Assembly (NCBI GenBank): GCA_030690895.1
Contig: JAUYFQ010000126.1
Span: 1 to 36,242, forward strand
Reading direction: 5' to 3'
DNA length: 36,242 bases
Source: Sulfuricellaceae bacterium
GTDB taxonomy: Bacteria; Pseudomonadota; Gammaproteobacteria; Burkholderiales; Sulfuricellaceae
The translations under genes were made by a program, and so were the position numbers. This document shows, one piece after another, positions 19,201 to 26,190 of the stretch (positions are counted from its first letter, which is position 1; each line of letters begins with the position of its first letter). The notes beneath the pieces are model-generated. The model ran no database searches and was not told the origin of the DNA. It saw only the letters and a program-made list of their open reading frames with translations.

Positions 19201-19290
19201 GTCGCACAGGTCGTTGAAGTGCTGTTGCGCCCCGGCGCGTTCAGTGAGCGGGTTGTTTGCCCAGTGGGCGATGAAGGCTTCAGGGGTCAT
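16213..19290 (-). CDS. MmeI-like type IIL/IIG restriction-modification enzyme with in-frame palindromic repeat insertions
   Basis: A 1025-residue single-chain endonuclease-methyltransferase. The N-terminal nuclease motif D-X9-EXK is complete (D60, E70, K72), with the same spacing as MmeI. A helical spacer follows (about 160-340), then SAM motif DPACGSGNFL (about 377-386), catalytic NPPF (about 499-503), a target-recognition region (about 660-890) and a C-terminal region with ETWLNPPEW and YGWEDYTPDMPDEEIL. MmeI has about 919 residues; the excess here is largely explained by five repeat-derived inserts at about residues 340-354, 476-486, 577-608, 635-656 and 895-909. The frame stays open throughout. 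The ATG at 19290 fits homologues; a TTG at 19305 is possible. Whether the enzyme still cuts or methylates is unknown. Confidence 0.88.
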   Translation of the reverse strand: MTPEAFIAHWANNPLTERAGAQQHFNDLCDLLGVDKPRDPENYCFERGAKKSGGGDGWADVWKRGHFGWENKKPGRDLNAALKQLTDYALQLDSPPLLVVCDRERIIIHTAFTGYPDQAREICIAELTDPSKLQTLRWVFTEPEKLRPEKSTAAITAEAAGQFSSLAKAMRTRGLDGQRVAHFLVQCLFCMFAEDEALLPGNVFTEILKNAGTDTDRAARRIAKIFTAMQQKIGGEYGDHDIAWFNGGLFSAIDVPELAESDLDILYHAAADMDWRGIDPTIFGTLFERGLDPAARAPLGAHYTDTATIAKLITPLITEPLLAEWEIVKAVISKQSPLSTAPSPFGGGLGRGSAVGNSKKSRATWQGFLLRLNQFKVLDPACGSGNFLYLALKALRDVEKQVSLEAQELGLPAEIAMQTGPHNILGIEINEFAAELARVTVWIGDIQWCRRNGLEISRNPILKSLEGIEHRDAILEFSAVSDQPLASEAEWPVCDVIVGNPPFLGDKKMRGELGDDYVNRLRKLYQGRVPGGADLVTYWFEKSRAHIEQGKAASAGLVATNSIRGGANRKVLDRILATHPHPNPPLDGEGATHLPLHGGGGEGDGGKLVIFEAWSDEEWINQGAAVRVSLVCFGNVGAAPRRDAAGENRAEGGAPTKGASLDGQSVAAIHADLTATPLNHAGGGMDLTQARPLKENKGVAFIGGMKKGQFDVSGVQAREWLRSGGNPNGRPNSDVVLPWRNGLDVTRRPSDSWIVDFGLNMPEVEASLYEAPFQQVLEHVKPARDEVNNLLERSRWWLHARPAPDLREATKNLPRFIATPRVAKYRLFDWLRPPVICDGQLVIIARSDDTTFGILHSRFHELWSLRLGTSLEDRPRYTPTTTFETFPFPAGLTPSSPSPLGGGVGEGVSLGEEESCAAENIAQAAKALNQLRETWLNPPEWVDWVRTPEEEKAGYPLRPVAKPGHEVELKKRTLTNLYNARPAWLDNAHKTLDAAVALAYGWEDYTPDMPDEEILRRLLALNLAR
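16565..16606. repeat. CCCTCCCC/GAGGGGAG hairpin inside the MmeI-like gene (element A)
   Basis: A C-rich left part (ACCCCCTCCCCAACCCCTCC) pairs with GAGGGGAGAGGGG at 16591-16603. In the protein it reads SPSPLGGGVGEG, between FETFPFPAGLTP and the conserved helix before ETWLNPPEW. It begins with AAGCTTACCCCC, as does element B at 17467. It belongs to the same family as the element at 18230. Confidence 0.75.
17324..17385. repeat. GTGGGAGC-type REP hairpin inside the MmeI-like gene
   Basis: The arms start GTGGGAGCGCCG and end CGGCGCCGCTCCCAC, with a GC-rich interior containing GGCGCGATTTT. It is the same family as the intergenic hairpin at 9072-9120. In the protein it encodes about VGAAPRRDAAGENRAEGGAP, splitting what looks like a conserved CFGN...LDGQ segment. 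Confidence 0.78.
17467..17558. repeat. Double CCCTCCCC-type hairpin inside the MmeI-like gene (element B)
   Basis: Outer arms ACCCCCATCCCC and GGGGTGGGGATGGG enclose two smaller hairpins (CACCCCCATGAAGGGGGAGG and CTCCCCGTCAAGGGGAG). The translated stretch reads HPHPNPPLDGEGATHLPLHG and so on, and is very rich in Pro and Gly. It lies between RKVLDRILA and LVIFEAWSDEEW of the enzyme. Confidence 0.78.
17833..17861. repeat. Four tandem heptads inside the MmeI-like gene
   Basis: Four consecutive 7-bp units of the form NGCTNAN (GGCTAAT first, GGCTGAA last) run from 17833 to 17861. Because 7 is not a multiple of 3, each unit is read in a different frame; together they encode about FSAVSDQPLAS, just before the segment leading to the NPPF motif. 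The unit resembles the heptads of the 5768-5820 palindrome. Confidence 0.6.
18230..18272. repeat. CCCTCCCC-type hairpin inside the MmeI-like gene (element C)
   Basis: GCTCCCCCTCCC at the left pairs with GGGAGAGGGGGC at the right, with CCAACCCTCCCCCAAA between. It encodes PLSTAPSPFGGGLGRGSAVG, just upstream of the SAM-binding motif of the enzyme. Confidence 0.75.
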
Positions 19291-19363
19291 GTTTTTCCAG
19301 GTCAAACTCGGTGTTCTCGCCTTATGGTTTTCGTTTCAACATGACTATTTAGCCACGCCAACA

Positions 19364-20860
19364 TCAGGTTCTTAATCCCCTGCGGTACTGCACCGCCTCC
19401 GCGATATGCGCCGAGGTGATTTGATCCTGATTTGCCAGATCGGCGATAGTGCGAGCCGTCTTCAGAATCCGGTGATAGGCGCGGGCGGACAGATCGAGCC
19501 GTGAAATGGCTTGCCGCAGTAGCGCGACTGCCGAATCGTCGGGCTGGCAGTACTGATCCACTTCATGGGTATTCAGCAAGGCATTGGGTTTGCCCTGACG
19601 CGCAAGCTGTTTTTGCCGTGCGGTATTCACGCGCAAGCGAATCGCTTCGCTGGACTCACCCGGTGAGGCGTTCATGAGGTCATGCTCGGGCAATGCGGGC
19701 ACTTCGATTTGCAGATCGATCCGGTCGAGCAAGGGGCCGGAAATCTTGGCGCGGTAGCGTGAAACCTGATCCGGGGTGCAGCGGCATTTGCCGTTGGGAT
19801 GACCCAGGTAGCCGCAGGGGCAAGGGTTCATGGCCGCCACCAGTTGAAAACGCGCGGGGAAATCGGCCTGCCGGGCAGCGCGGGAAATGGTGATGCGCCC
19901 GGACTCCAGCGGCTCGCGCAGAGTTTCCAGCGCCTTCCGGTCGAATTCCGGCAACTCGTCCAGAAACAGAACAGAATGATGCGCCAAGCTGATTTCTCCG
20001 GGACGCGGATTTCCCCCGCCACCAACCAGCGCCACGCTGGAAGCGGAATGATGGGGGGAGCGAAGGATACGGCGTCGCCAGTTCTCCAGTTTGAAGCCGC
20101 CGCCGTTCAATGACTGAATCGCTGCCGATTCGATCGCCTCGGCCTCCGTCATCTCCGGCAAGATGCTGGGCAAGCGGCTGGCAAGCATGGATTTTCCAGT
20201 GCCGGGCGGCCCTGACATCAGAATGCTGTGGCCACCAGCGGCGGCCACTTCCAGCGCGCGTCTGGCCTGTAATTGCCCTTTGACTTCGCTGAAATCAGGG
20301 TAATCGGGCGCAACGCTCACGGCCCGGGTTTCATGCCGTGATAGCAGCGATTGTCCGGTCAGATGCGCACACACCGCCAGTAAAGTGCGCGCTGGCAACA
20401 CACTGGCATCTTCCACCAACGCGGCTTCATCGGCGTTTTCAAGCGGCAGCACAAAGGATCGTCCGTCCTTGCTCGCTTTCCAGGTCATTGCCAGCGCACC
20501 GCGAATCGGTCGCAACTCGCCCGCCAGCGCCAGTTCACCCGCAAACTCGTACTCGCTCAAACGAGCAGATGGAATCTGGCCGGATGCCGCCAGAATTCCG
20601 AGCGCAATCGGCAGATCGAAACGCCCGCTTTCCTTGGGCAAATCTGCTGGCGCCAGGTTGACGGTAATGCGGCGAGCCGGGAAATCAAAACCCGCATTCT
20701 GCAAAGCCGCGCGCACCCGATCACGCGCTTCCTTGACCTCGGCCTCGGGCAAACCAACCAGGGTGAACGATGGCAAGCCATTGGCCAGATGCACTTCCAC
20801 CGTCACCAGCGGGGCATCCATACCGCTCAGGGCACGACTATAAAGGACGGCAAGAGACAT
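19364..20860 (-). CDS. comM: ComM/YifB family Mg-chelatase-like AAA+ ATPase
   Basis: The 498-residue product has the ComM architecture: an N-terminal Lon-protease-like fold (PLVTVEVHLANGLPSFTLVG, about 1-170), an AAA+ domain with Walker A SGPPGTGKSMLASRLPS (about 215) and Walker B SVLFLDELPEFDR, and a Mg-chelatase C-terminal domain with a zinc-finger-like CPCGYLGHPNGKCRC. In competent bacteria ComM is a branch-migration helicase that extends recombination during natural transformation, in the cytoplasm. The length matches the family. The start at 20860 is well supported by MSLAVLYSRALSGMDAPLV. It stands 73 bp upstream of the MmeI-like gene on the same strand. No other competence gene is in the window. 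Confidence 0.95.
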   Translation of the reverse strand: MSLAVLYSRALSGMDAPLVTVEVHLANGLPSFTLVGLPEAEVKEARDRVRAALQNAGFDFPARRITVNLAPADLPKESGRFDLPIALGILAASGQIPSARLSEYEFAGELALAGELRPIRGALAMTWKASKDGRSFVLPLENADEAALVEDASVLPARTLLAVCAHLTGQSLLSRHETRAVSVAPDYPDFSEVKGQLQARRALEVAAAGGHSILMSGPPGTGKSMLASRLPSILPEMTEAEAIESAAIQSLNGGGFKLENWRRRILRSPHHSASSVALVGGGGNPRPGEISLAHHSVLFLDELPEFDRKALETLREPLESGRITISRAARQADFPARFQLVAAMNPCPCGYLGHPNGKCRCTPDQVSRYRAKISGPLLDRIDLQIEVPALPEHDLMNASPGESSEAIRLRVNTARQKQLARQGKPNALLNTHEVDQYCQPDDSAVALLRQAISRLDLSARAYHRILKTARTIADLANQDQITSAHIAEAVQYRRGLRT

Positions 20861-20980
20861 ACACCACCAATGATAAAGCCGACCAAACGGCTGACCTCAC
20901 GATTCTATCCAAATTCACAGCCCTGCTCCTGCAATCTTTCCAGGATTCGCTGCTGACACCTGAGTTGGGTTTTTAGAGGC

Positions 20981-21112
20981 GCCCTGAAGCGTTCTCTGAG
21001 GGGTTTACTGCTCGCCTGCCCCGAACTGGGAATCGGCATGCTCAAGGCGCTCAGTCGGCGCATGAGAAAGGTTGATGACACCCTGGCGAAAGGTTTCCAG
21101 GAAATTCCATAA
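20981..21112 (+). pseudogene. 3' remnant of a cyclic-nucleotide-binding (Crp/Fnr-type) protein gene
   Basis: The plus-strand frame reads ALKRSLRGLLLACPELGIGM, then LKALSRRMRKVDDTLAKGFQ, ending at TAA 21110-21112. This resembles the final helix of cNMP-binding domains (a pattern like HPELAIxMLKxLSRRLR). Upstream the frame closes at a TGA at 20954-20956 and no start fits, so the 5' part of the gene is missing. The similarity begins right after TTTTTAGAGGCGCCCT, which matches the end of the fold-back element at 10228-10371, suggesting that a repeat-associated deletion or insertion removed the rest. It is squeezed between comM and the convergent dusC gene (stop at 21122). Confidence 0.55.
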
Positions 21113-21121
21113 GTTGAAGTG

Positions 21122-22108
21122 TCATGGCAACCAACGTTGGCTGGCTGAAACGCCATGTAATTCAAGCATCCGCGTCGTTTCCTCAATCCCGCGCAGGGTG
21201 CGCACTGCGGTGTAAAGCGCCTCTGCCTCAACAAAAGTACGGCGTAGCGAGTTGAGCCATAATTTCAGTCGGCCCGGTGCTTGGCTTGGCTCGACCTTTT
21301 CCTGAACCTGATGCCAGAATTCGGCGATCAGCGGTTGAAGTTCAAGCCAGTCAGCCGCCAGCGAACGCTCGACCGACTCACCCCCCGCCAAGGCGCGGAT
21401 GCGCCGGACGAGGAAAGGGTCGGCCACGGCGCCGCGTCCTATCATCACATCTTCGCTGCCACTGACCGAGCGGCAGCGAAGGTAGTCATCGGTCGTCCAC
21501 ACCTCACCATTGGCCGTCACCGGTAGCTGAACAACATCGCGGATGCGTGCCACCCATTCCCAATGCGCAGGAGGGCGGTAACCATCGGCCTTGGTGCGTG
21601 CATGCACCACCAGCGCCACCGTGCCGCCCGCTTCCAGCGCACGCGCGCAATCCAGGGCTCTGGATGTGTCGCACACACCTAGGCGCATCTTGGCGGTAAA
21701 GGGGATATGGGATGGCACCACCCGCCGCACGGCTTCGGCGATGCGGAACAGGCGTTCGGGTTCAGCCAGCAGCATCGCGCCGCCGCCATGGCGGTTGACG
21801 GTAGGAGCGGGGCAGCCAAAATTGAGGTCGATAGCGGCGGGTGAGAGGGCGGCCAGTTGCGCGGCATTCTCGGCCATGCAGGCTGGGTCACTGCCCAGCA
21901 GTTGCACGGCCACCGGCGTCCCGGCGGCGGTACGGCTGCCATGGTTCAGTTCGGGGCAGATACGGCGGAAGGTGCGCGGCGGCAACAAGTTGCCGGAGAC
22001 GCGCACAAATTCGGTCACAGCACCGTCGTAGCCGCCGACGCGGGTCAGGATGTCGCGCAGCACGTGATCCGCCAGCCCATCCATCGGCGCCAGCAGCAGT
22101 TTTCCCAT
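21122..22108 (-). CDS. dusC: tRNA-dihydrouridine(16) synthase DusC
   Basis: This FMN enzyme reduces uridine 16 in the tRNA D-loop using NADPH. The 328-residue protein shows the TIM-barrel start LLLAPMDGLADHVLRD, the catalytic cysteine in IDLNFGCPAPTVNRHGGGA (about 90-110), the FMN-binding segments FTAKMRLG and VVHARTKADGY, and VTANGEVWT with IGRGAVADPFL. DusC-type residues (CPAPTVNRHGGG rather than the DusA/B forms) favour the U16 assignment. It starts at ATG 22108 and appears monocistronic, with a heptad palindrome upstream that separates it from ubiK. Confidence 0.93.
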   Translation of the reverse strand: MGKLLLAPMDGLADHVLRDILTRVGGYDGAVTEFVRVSGNLLPPRTFRRICPELNHGSRTAAGTPVAVQLLGSDPACMAENAAQLAALSPAAIDLNFGCPAPTVNRHGGGAMLLAEPERLFRIAEAVRRVVPSHIPFTAKMRLGVCDTSRALDCARALEAGGTVALVVHARTKADGYRPPAHWEWVARIRDVVQLPVTANGEVWTTDDYLRCRSVSGSEDVMIGRGAVADPFLVRRIRALAGGESVERSLAADWLELQPLIAEFWHQVQEKVEPSQAPGRLKLWLNSLRRTFVEAEALYTAVRTLRGIEETTRMLELHGVSASQRWLP

Positions 22109-22123
22109 GGATTAAACGTGAAA

Positions 22124-22184
22124 TGGGTGATGGGTAATGAGTGAAGAGTATTCGCTACACACGCTTTCCCCATTACCCATCACC
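22124..22184. repeat. Heptad-periodic palindrome between ubiK and dusC
   Basis: The left arm (22124-22144) is three heptads, TGGGTGA, TGGGTAA and TGAGTGA. The right arm (22171-22184) is the inverted CATTACCCATCACC. It lies after the ubiK stop and 16 bp before the dusC start, so it could terminate ubiK transcripts. The same TGGGTGA heptad builds the element at 33184-33258. Confidence 0.68.
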
Positions 22185-22218
22185 ATCAACCCATTACTAC
22201 TCAGGTATTTCATTCCGG

Positions 22219-22458
22219 TCAGGATGGTTGTTTTTGCTCCAGCGCGGCGACCTGCGCTTCCAGCTTGTCCAGCTTTTCGCGCGTACGCACCAGAACGGCC
22301 TGCTGTACTTCGAACTCTTCCCGTGTCACCAGATCAAGTTTTGAAAACAGGCTTTGCAGCGAGGCGCGCAGGTTCTTTTCGACATCCCCAACTGGCGAAG
22401 CCGCCAGCACCTGGCTGATTTTGCTGTTGATCTCGTCCAGCACCTTGTGATTAAGCAT
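22219..22458 (-). CDS. ubiK: Ubiquinone biosynthesis accessory factor UbiK (YqiC/BMFP family)
   Basis: The 79-residue protein begins MLNHKVLDEINSKISQVL, has the conserved NLRASLQSLFSKLDLVTREEF and ends in a coiled coil (about 45-75) with EKLDKLEAQVAALEQ. UbiK trimers help the aerobic Ubi complex and associate with membranes through the amphipathic N-terminal helix. The ATG at 22458 has AGGAAAG upstream; the frame continues to 22584, but that extension is not family-like. Its promoter must overlap or lie beside the NtrC-like sites at 22538-22567, which control the opposite strand. Confidence 0.9.
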   Translation of the reverse strand: MLNHKVLDEINSKISQVLAASPVGDVEKNLRASLQSLFSKLDLVTREEFEVQQAVLVRTREKLDKLEAQVAALEQKQPS

Positions 22459-22537
22459 GATCTTTCCTGTTGAAATAGTTGAACAAATTCTACCAGAAAT
22501 GCACTTCCTGAAATCCTGGTCTGCTGGCAGCAGAAAA

Positions 22538-22567
22538 TGCACAGACATGGTGCACAAACCCGGTGCA
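22538..22567 (+). promoter_or_regulatory. Two overlapping NtrC-like enhancer sites
   Basis: TGCACAGACATGGTGCA (22538-22554) and TGCACAAACCCGGTGCA (22551-22567) both match the NtrC pattern TGCAC-N7-GTGCA and share four bases. A half-site, TGCACCA, follows at 22580. They lie about 105-120 bp upstream of the predicted start of transcription from the sigma-54 promoter at 22637, the usual enhancer distance. The call is by consensus only. Confidence 0.78.
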
Positions 22568-22636
22568 ACGCTTGTTGCCTGCACCAGATTGTTTTACGAA
22601 TTAACACAACATATTGATATTGTTAAATAATATTTA

Positions 22637-22654
22637 CTGGCACAGTACATGCTT
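22637..22654 (+). promoter_or_regulatory. Sigma-54 promoter of the porin-glnK-amtB operon
   Basis: CTGGCACAGTACATGCTT has the -24 GG (22639-22640) and -12 GC (22651-22652) exactly ten bases apart, as required for RpoN promoters. Transcription would start near 22664, leaving about 59 bases of leader before the porin ATG at 22723. Confidence 0.8.
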
Positions 22655-22722
22655 AGTGTTCTTGCGTGTTTGTAATTTTGACCATTTTTATTATCAAGCT
22701 TTTAATTGAAGGAGATTAGGTT

Positions 22723-23481
22723 ATGCGTAAACTGACTCAAGCTTTGGTGCTCGCTGGCGTGGTAGCAGCACCTTCCATGATGACTTCCTCTGTTGCGCTG
22801 GCTAATGAAGCCGCTGCGGCATCCCCGGTTACCGCCAACGTCACGCTGGCTTCCGAATACGTCTATCGCGGCATTTCCCAGACGCGCGAAAAGCCAGCCA
22901 TTCAGGGCGGCTTCGATTATGCACATGCCAGCGGTTTCTATGCCGGTGTATGGGGCTCCAATATCAGCTGGCTCGAAGATATCGACGTCAATGCCAGCAG
23001 CAGCGTGGAAATCGACCTGTACGGCGGCTACAAGGGCAAGGTCAACGATGACTTCAGCTACGATGTCGGCCTCTTGCGCTATCAATATCCTGGCGACTTC
23101 CCGGACGGCTTCAACAGCCCCAACACCAATGAGCTGTACGTTGCGGGTACTTACAAAATGTTTACCCTCAAGTACTCCTACGCTTTCTCTGACCTGTTCG
23201 GTTTTGTCGATAGCGATGGCTCGCAGTATATCGATGCATCCGCCAACTTCGACCTGGGCAACGGTTTTGCACTGGGCGCCCATATCGGCCACCAGTCCAT
23301 CAAGAACAACAGCGCGTTCAGCTACACCGACTGGAAACTGGGCCTGACCAAGGACTTCGGCGGCGGTCTGAGTGTAACCGGCGCCTACATCGACACCGAT
23401 GGCGATGCAGCACTGTACACCGTCAAGGGCGACGATATTGCCGACAGCCGCTTCGTTCTGTCCGTCACCAAAACATTCTGA
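22723..23481 (+). CDS. TorF-family putative outer-membrane porin, nitrogen-regulated
   Basis: The 252-residue protein has a signal peptide (about 1-27, cut after SSVALA or SVALAN). It then shows the TorF/Gcw_chp hallmark VTLASEYVYRGISQTREKPAIQ, followed by amphipathic strands (GFYAGVWGSNIS, SVEIDLYGGYKG, FALGAHIGH) and a C-terminal strand ending in TKTF, typical of outer-membrane barrels. Its physiological substrate is not established. It is the first gene downstream of the sigma-54/NtrC control region, and glnK and amtB follow closely, so it is probably expressed under nitrogen limitation and may admit ammonium or small nitrogen compounds. GGAG precedes the ATG. Confidence 0.87.
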   Translation: MRKLTQALVLAGVVAAPSMMTSSVALANEAAAASPVTANVTLASEYVYRGISQTREKPAIQGGFDYAHASGFYAGVWGSNISWLEDIDVNASSSVEIDLYGGYKGKVNDDFSYDVGLLRYQYPGDFPDGFNSPNTNELYVAGTYKMFTLKYSYAFSDLFGFVDSDGSQYIDASANFDLGNGFALGAHIGHQSIKNNSAFSYTDWKLGLTKDFGGGLSVTGAYIDTDGDAALYTVKGDDIADSRFVLSVTKTF

Positions 23482-23514
23482 TCCAGGCCGACTGTTCAGA
23501 ACATCAAATCTTAG

Positions 23515-23862
<348 letters not shown>

Positions 23863-23874
23863 GAGGAGCCTGCG

Positions 23875-25290
23875 ATGAAAAAACTGTTAAGCATGATTGC
23901 TCTGCTCGGGGTACTGGGCATGGGCGGAATTGCCCTGGCGGAAGATGCTGCCCCGGCTATTGAATCTCAACCTGCCGCTGCTGCGGCACAGGAAGCACCC
24001 GCACCGGTTGCCGCACCTGCGCCAGCAGAAGCGGCTGCGCCGGTTGCCGCGCCAGTACCGGAAGCCAAACTCGATACCGGCAACACGGCCTGGATGCTCA
24101 CCTCGACCGCGCTGGTGCTGTTCATGACCATTCCTGGTCTGGCACTGTTCTACGGCGGTATGGTACGCAAGAAAAACGTGCTGGCCATCATGATGCAAAG
24201 CTTTGCCATCACGGCACTGATGTCCATCATCTGGATGGTGGCAGGCTACAGTCTTGCCTTCACGCCAGGCAGCGGTTTCATCGGCGGACTGGACAAGATG
24301 TTTCTGGCTGGCGTGGATGTCAACGCCCTGACCGGCGTGGCGGGCGCGAACATTCCGGAAACCGTGTTCGTGATCTTCCAGATGACCTTTGCGATCATCA
24401 CCCCGGCGCTGATCACCGGTGCATTTGCTGACCGCATGAAGTTCTCCGCCATGCTGTGGTTCATGGGTATCTGGTCGCTGGTAGTCTACGCGCCGGTTAC
24501 CCACTGGGTATGGGAAGCTTCGGGCTGGCTGTTCACCAAGGGCATCCTCGACTATGCAGGCGGCACCGTGGTACACATCAACGCCGGTATCGCCGGTCTG
24601 GTGATTGCCATCATGCTGGGCAAGCGCGTCGGCTACGGCAAGGAACCCATGGCGCCGCACAACCTGACCTTGACCCTCATTGGCGCTGCAATGTTGTGGG
24701 TAGGCTGGTTCGGCTTCAATGCTGGTTCCGCTCTGGCTGCTGACGGTCGTGCCGGTATGGCCATGGCAGTTACCCAGATTGCCGCTGCAGCCGCTGCACT
24801 GGCCTGGATGTTTGCCGAATGGATGGGCAAGGGCAAGCCATCGGTACTGGGCATTGCTTCCGGTGCGGTAGCTGGTCTGGTCGCCATCACCCCGGCAGCA
24901 GGTTTTGTTGCTCCGATGGGCGCATTGGTAATCGGCGTGGTCTCGGGCATCGTCTGCTTCTGGGGCGCCACTTCCCTCAAGCGCATGATGGGCTACGATG
25001 ACTCACTGGATGCATTCGGCGTTCACGGCGTAGGCGGCATCATCGGCGCCGTTCTGACCGGCGTATTTGCGGTCAAGGCAGTCGGTGGCGATGCAGCCTC
25101 CGGTTTGATCGATGGCAATGGAGCCCAGGTTGTGACTCAATTGGTCGGCATTGGCGCAGTCGTGGTTTACACCGCCATCGCCTCCTACATCATACTGAAA
25201 ATCATCGACATGGTGATTGGCCTGCGTGTCTCCGAAGAGGAAGAGCGCGAGGGTCTTGACGTCAGCCTGCACGGCGAGCGCGTCGACTGA
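23875..25290 (+). CDS. amtB: Ammonium transporter AmtB
   Basis: The 471-residue Amt/MEP/Rh channel has a cleavable signal peptide (about 1-22, ending IALA), then an Ala/Pro-rich linker (about 23-66) not found in E. coli AmtB, then eleven membrane segments. Landmarks are FYGGMVRKKNVL, VYAPVTHWVWEASGWL, the first pore histidine in GGTVVHINAGIAGLV and the second in DAFGVHGVGGIIGA. It conducts ammonium across the inner membrane and is gated by GlnK. A bidirectional-looking hairpin (25298) and a clear terminator (25390) follow. The linker is longer than usual but of a kind common in proteobacterial Amt proteins. Confidence 0.95.
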   Translation: MKKLLSMIALLGVLGMGGIALAEDAAPAIESQPAAAAAQEAPAPVAAPAPAEAAAPVAAPVPEAKLDTGNTAWMLTSTALVLFMTIPGLALFYGGMVRKKNVLAIMMQSFAITALMSIIWMVAGYSLAFTPGSGFIGGLDKMFLAGVDVNALTGVAGANIPETVFVIFQMTFAIITPALITGAFADRMKFSAMLWFMGIWSLVVYAPVTHWVWEASGWLFTKGILDYAGGTVVHINAGIAGLVIAIMLGKRVGYGKEPMAPHNLTLTLIGAAMLWVGWFGFNAGSALAADGRAGMAMAVTQIAAAAAALAWMFAEWMGKGKPSVLGIASGAVAGLVAITPAAGFVAPMGALVIGVVSGIVCFWGATSLKRMMGYDDSLDAFGVHGVGGIIGAVLTGVFAVKAVGGDAASGLIDGNGAQVVTQLVGIGAVVVYTAIASYIILKIIDMVIGLRVSEEEEREGLDVSLHGERVD

Positions 25291-25297
25291 GTTCGAA

Positions 25298-25329
25298 ACG
25301 CCGGGTTTCTGCTTCTGGGAACCCGGCGT
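25298..25329 (+). terminator. Strong hairpin after amtB without a T-tract
   Basis: ACGCCGGGTT (25298-25307) pairs perfectly with AACCCGGCGT (25320-25329) across a 12-base loop, eight bases after the amtB stop. No run of T follows, so it may protect the transcript's 3' end or act with the terminator at 25390. Confidence 0.5.
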
Positions 25330-25389
25330 CAGAATGGTAGCAAAGAGGTTTTGGTTCAGACTCTCCATTCGCCTCTCCAGGTGAATTCG

Positions 25390-25415
25390 GGGCGGCGCAA
25401 GCCGCCCATTTTTTT
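25390..25415 (+). terminator. Rho-independent terminator of the porin-glnK-amtB operon
   Basis: GGGCGGC-GCAA-GCCGCCC is followed by ATTTTTTT, a textbook intrinsic terminator on the plus strand. Its T-run reaches the stop codon (25414-25416) of the convergent FecR-domain gene. Confidence 0.88.
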
Positions 25416-26073
25416 ATTCCCCGTAGTTCCCCTTCATTTCCCACGGATTGTAAAAAGGCGGCATCCGGCCAACCAGATCTTCCAGCATGATCAGCTCGGC
25501 ATCCGTATGATTGATGACAGGCGCGACGGTAATCAAATTTTTTGCGCCCTTGGCGTATATGTAGCGCGGTGCATCATGGTGTCGGGTCTCGACCACCTCG
25601 CGCGCATCCGGGTCTGCCCGAGCCTGAATCTCCGCGATCCCGTAACAGGTACAGATGTAGGACACCTCCTGCCCCGCCTCGACATAAGCCGCTGTCCCAC
25701 GAATGCCAATCGTCGCCGTCGGCAGTTCGATCCGCTTCTCGCCGCGCCCGAAGACGGACAACATCTTTCCAGTCGCCACGCGCAGCACCTTGAGACCCGT
25801 ACTGCTTTGTGCGATCTCCATCCGGCTATCCGCGCGCAACAGATAGGCATCCCGCTCAACCACGAATACCGCCATGCTTTTTTCACCGGTAGAAATCCGG
25901 TCACCCGGCGCAACCTGTCCGCCCAGGCTGGCAGGCTTGTCATTCAGCAACACCGTACCCTGCAGGGTATGAAACCCGCTGCGAACCGGTTTATCGCCCT
26001 TGGCCAGTGCCTCGCGTATCAACAGCGGAATCGCTGCCAATCCCAACATGACTGCTCGTCGATCAGCATTCAT
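25414..26073 (-). CDS. FecR-domain protein with Tat-like signal peptide
   Basis: The 219-residue protein begins MNADRRAVMLGLAAIPLLI, a twin-arginine-like signal with cleavage near residue 25. A FecR-type beta domain follows (about 35-150: GTVLLNDKPASLGGQVAPGDRISTG and LPTATIGIRGTAAYVEA). A Cys pair in YICTCYG and a tail with AELIMLEDLVGRMPPFYNPW come after it. FecR domains of this kind occur in periplasmic signalling or surface proteins, not only in anti-sigma regulators; no sigma factor is nearby. The ATG at 26073 has AAAGGGG seven bases upstream and is preferred to ATG 26091. It is divergent from the helical-protein/AAA module. The function is unknown. Confidence 0.78.
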   Translation of the reverse strand: MNADRRAVMLGLAAIPLLIREALAKGDKPVRSGFHTLQGTVLLNDKPASLGGQVAPGDRISTGEKSMAVFVVERDAYLLRADSRMEIAQSSTGLKVLRVATGKMLSVFGRGEKRIELPTATIGIRGTAAYVEAGQEVSYICTCYGIAEIQARADPDAREVVETRHHDAPRYIYAKGAKNLITVAPVINHTDAELIMLEDLVGRMPPFYNPWEMKGNYGE

Positions 26074-26190
26074 TGCCATCCCCTTTGTCATAAGCAGACA
26101 ACATCATAGTCCGGATTTGGCGTATGAGCATCCTTACGCATCGCCAGAAAAATGTGATAACTTCGGTTAAATATTTTCAAGACCACAATC

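Noticed and set aside
23887-24660. A 257-codon open frame antisense to amtB
   Set aside because: Shadow of a clear membrane-transporter gene, with a His-rich product typical of antisense frames.
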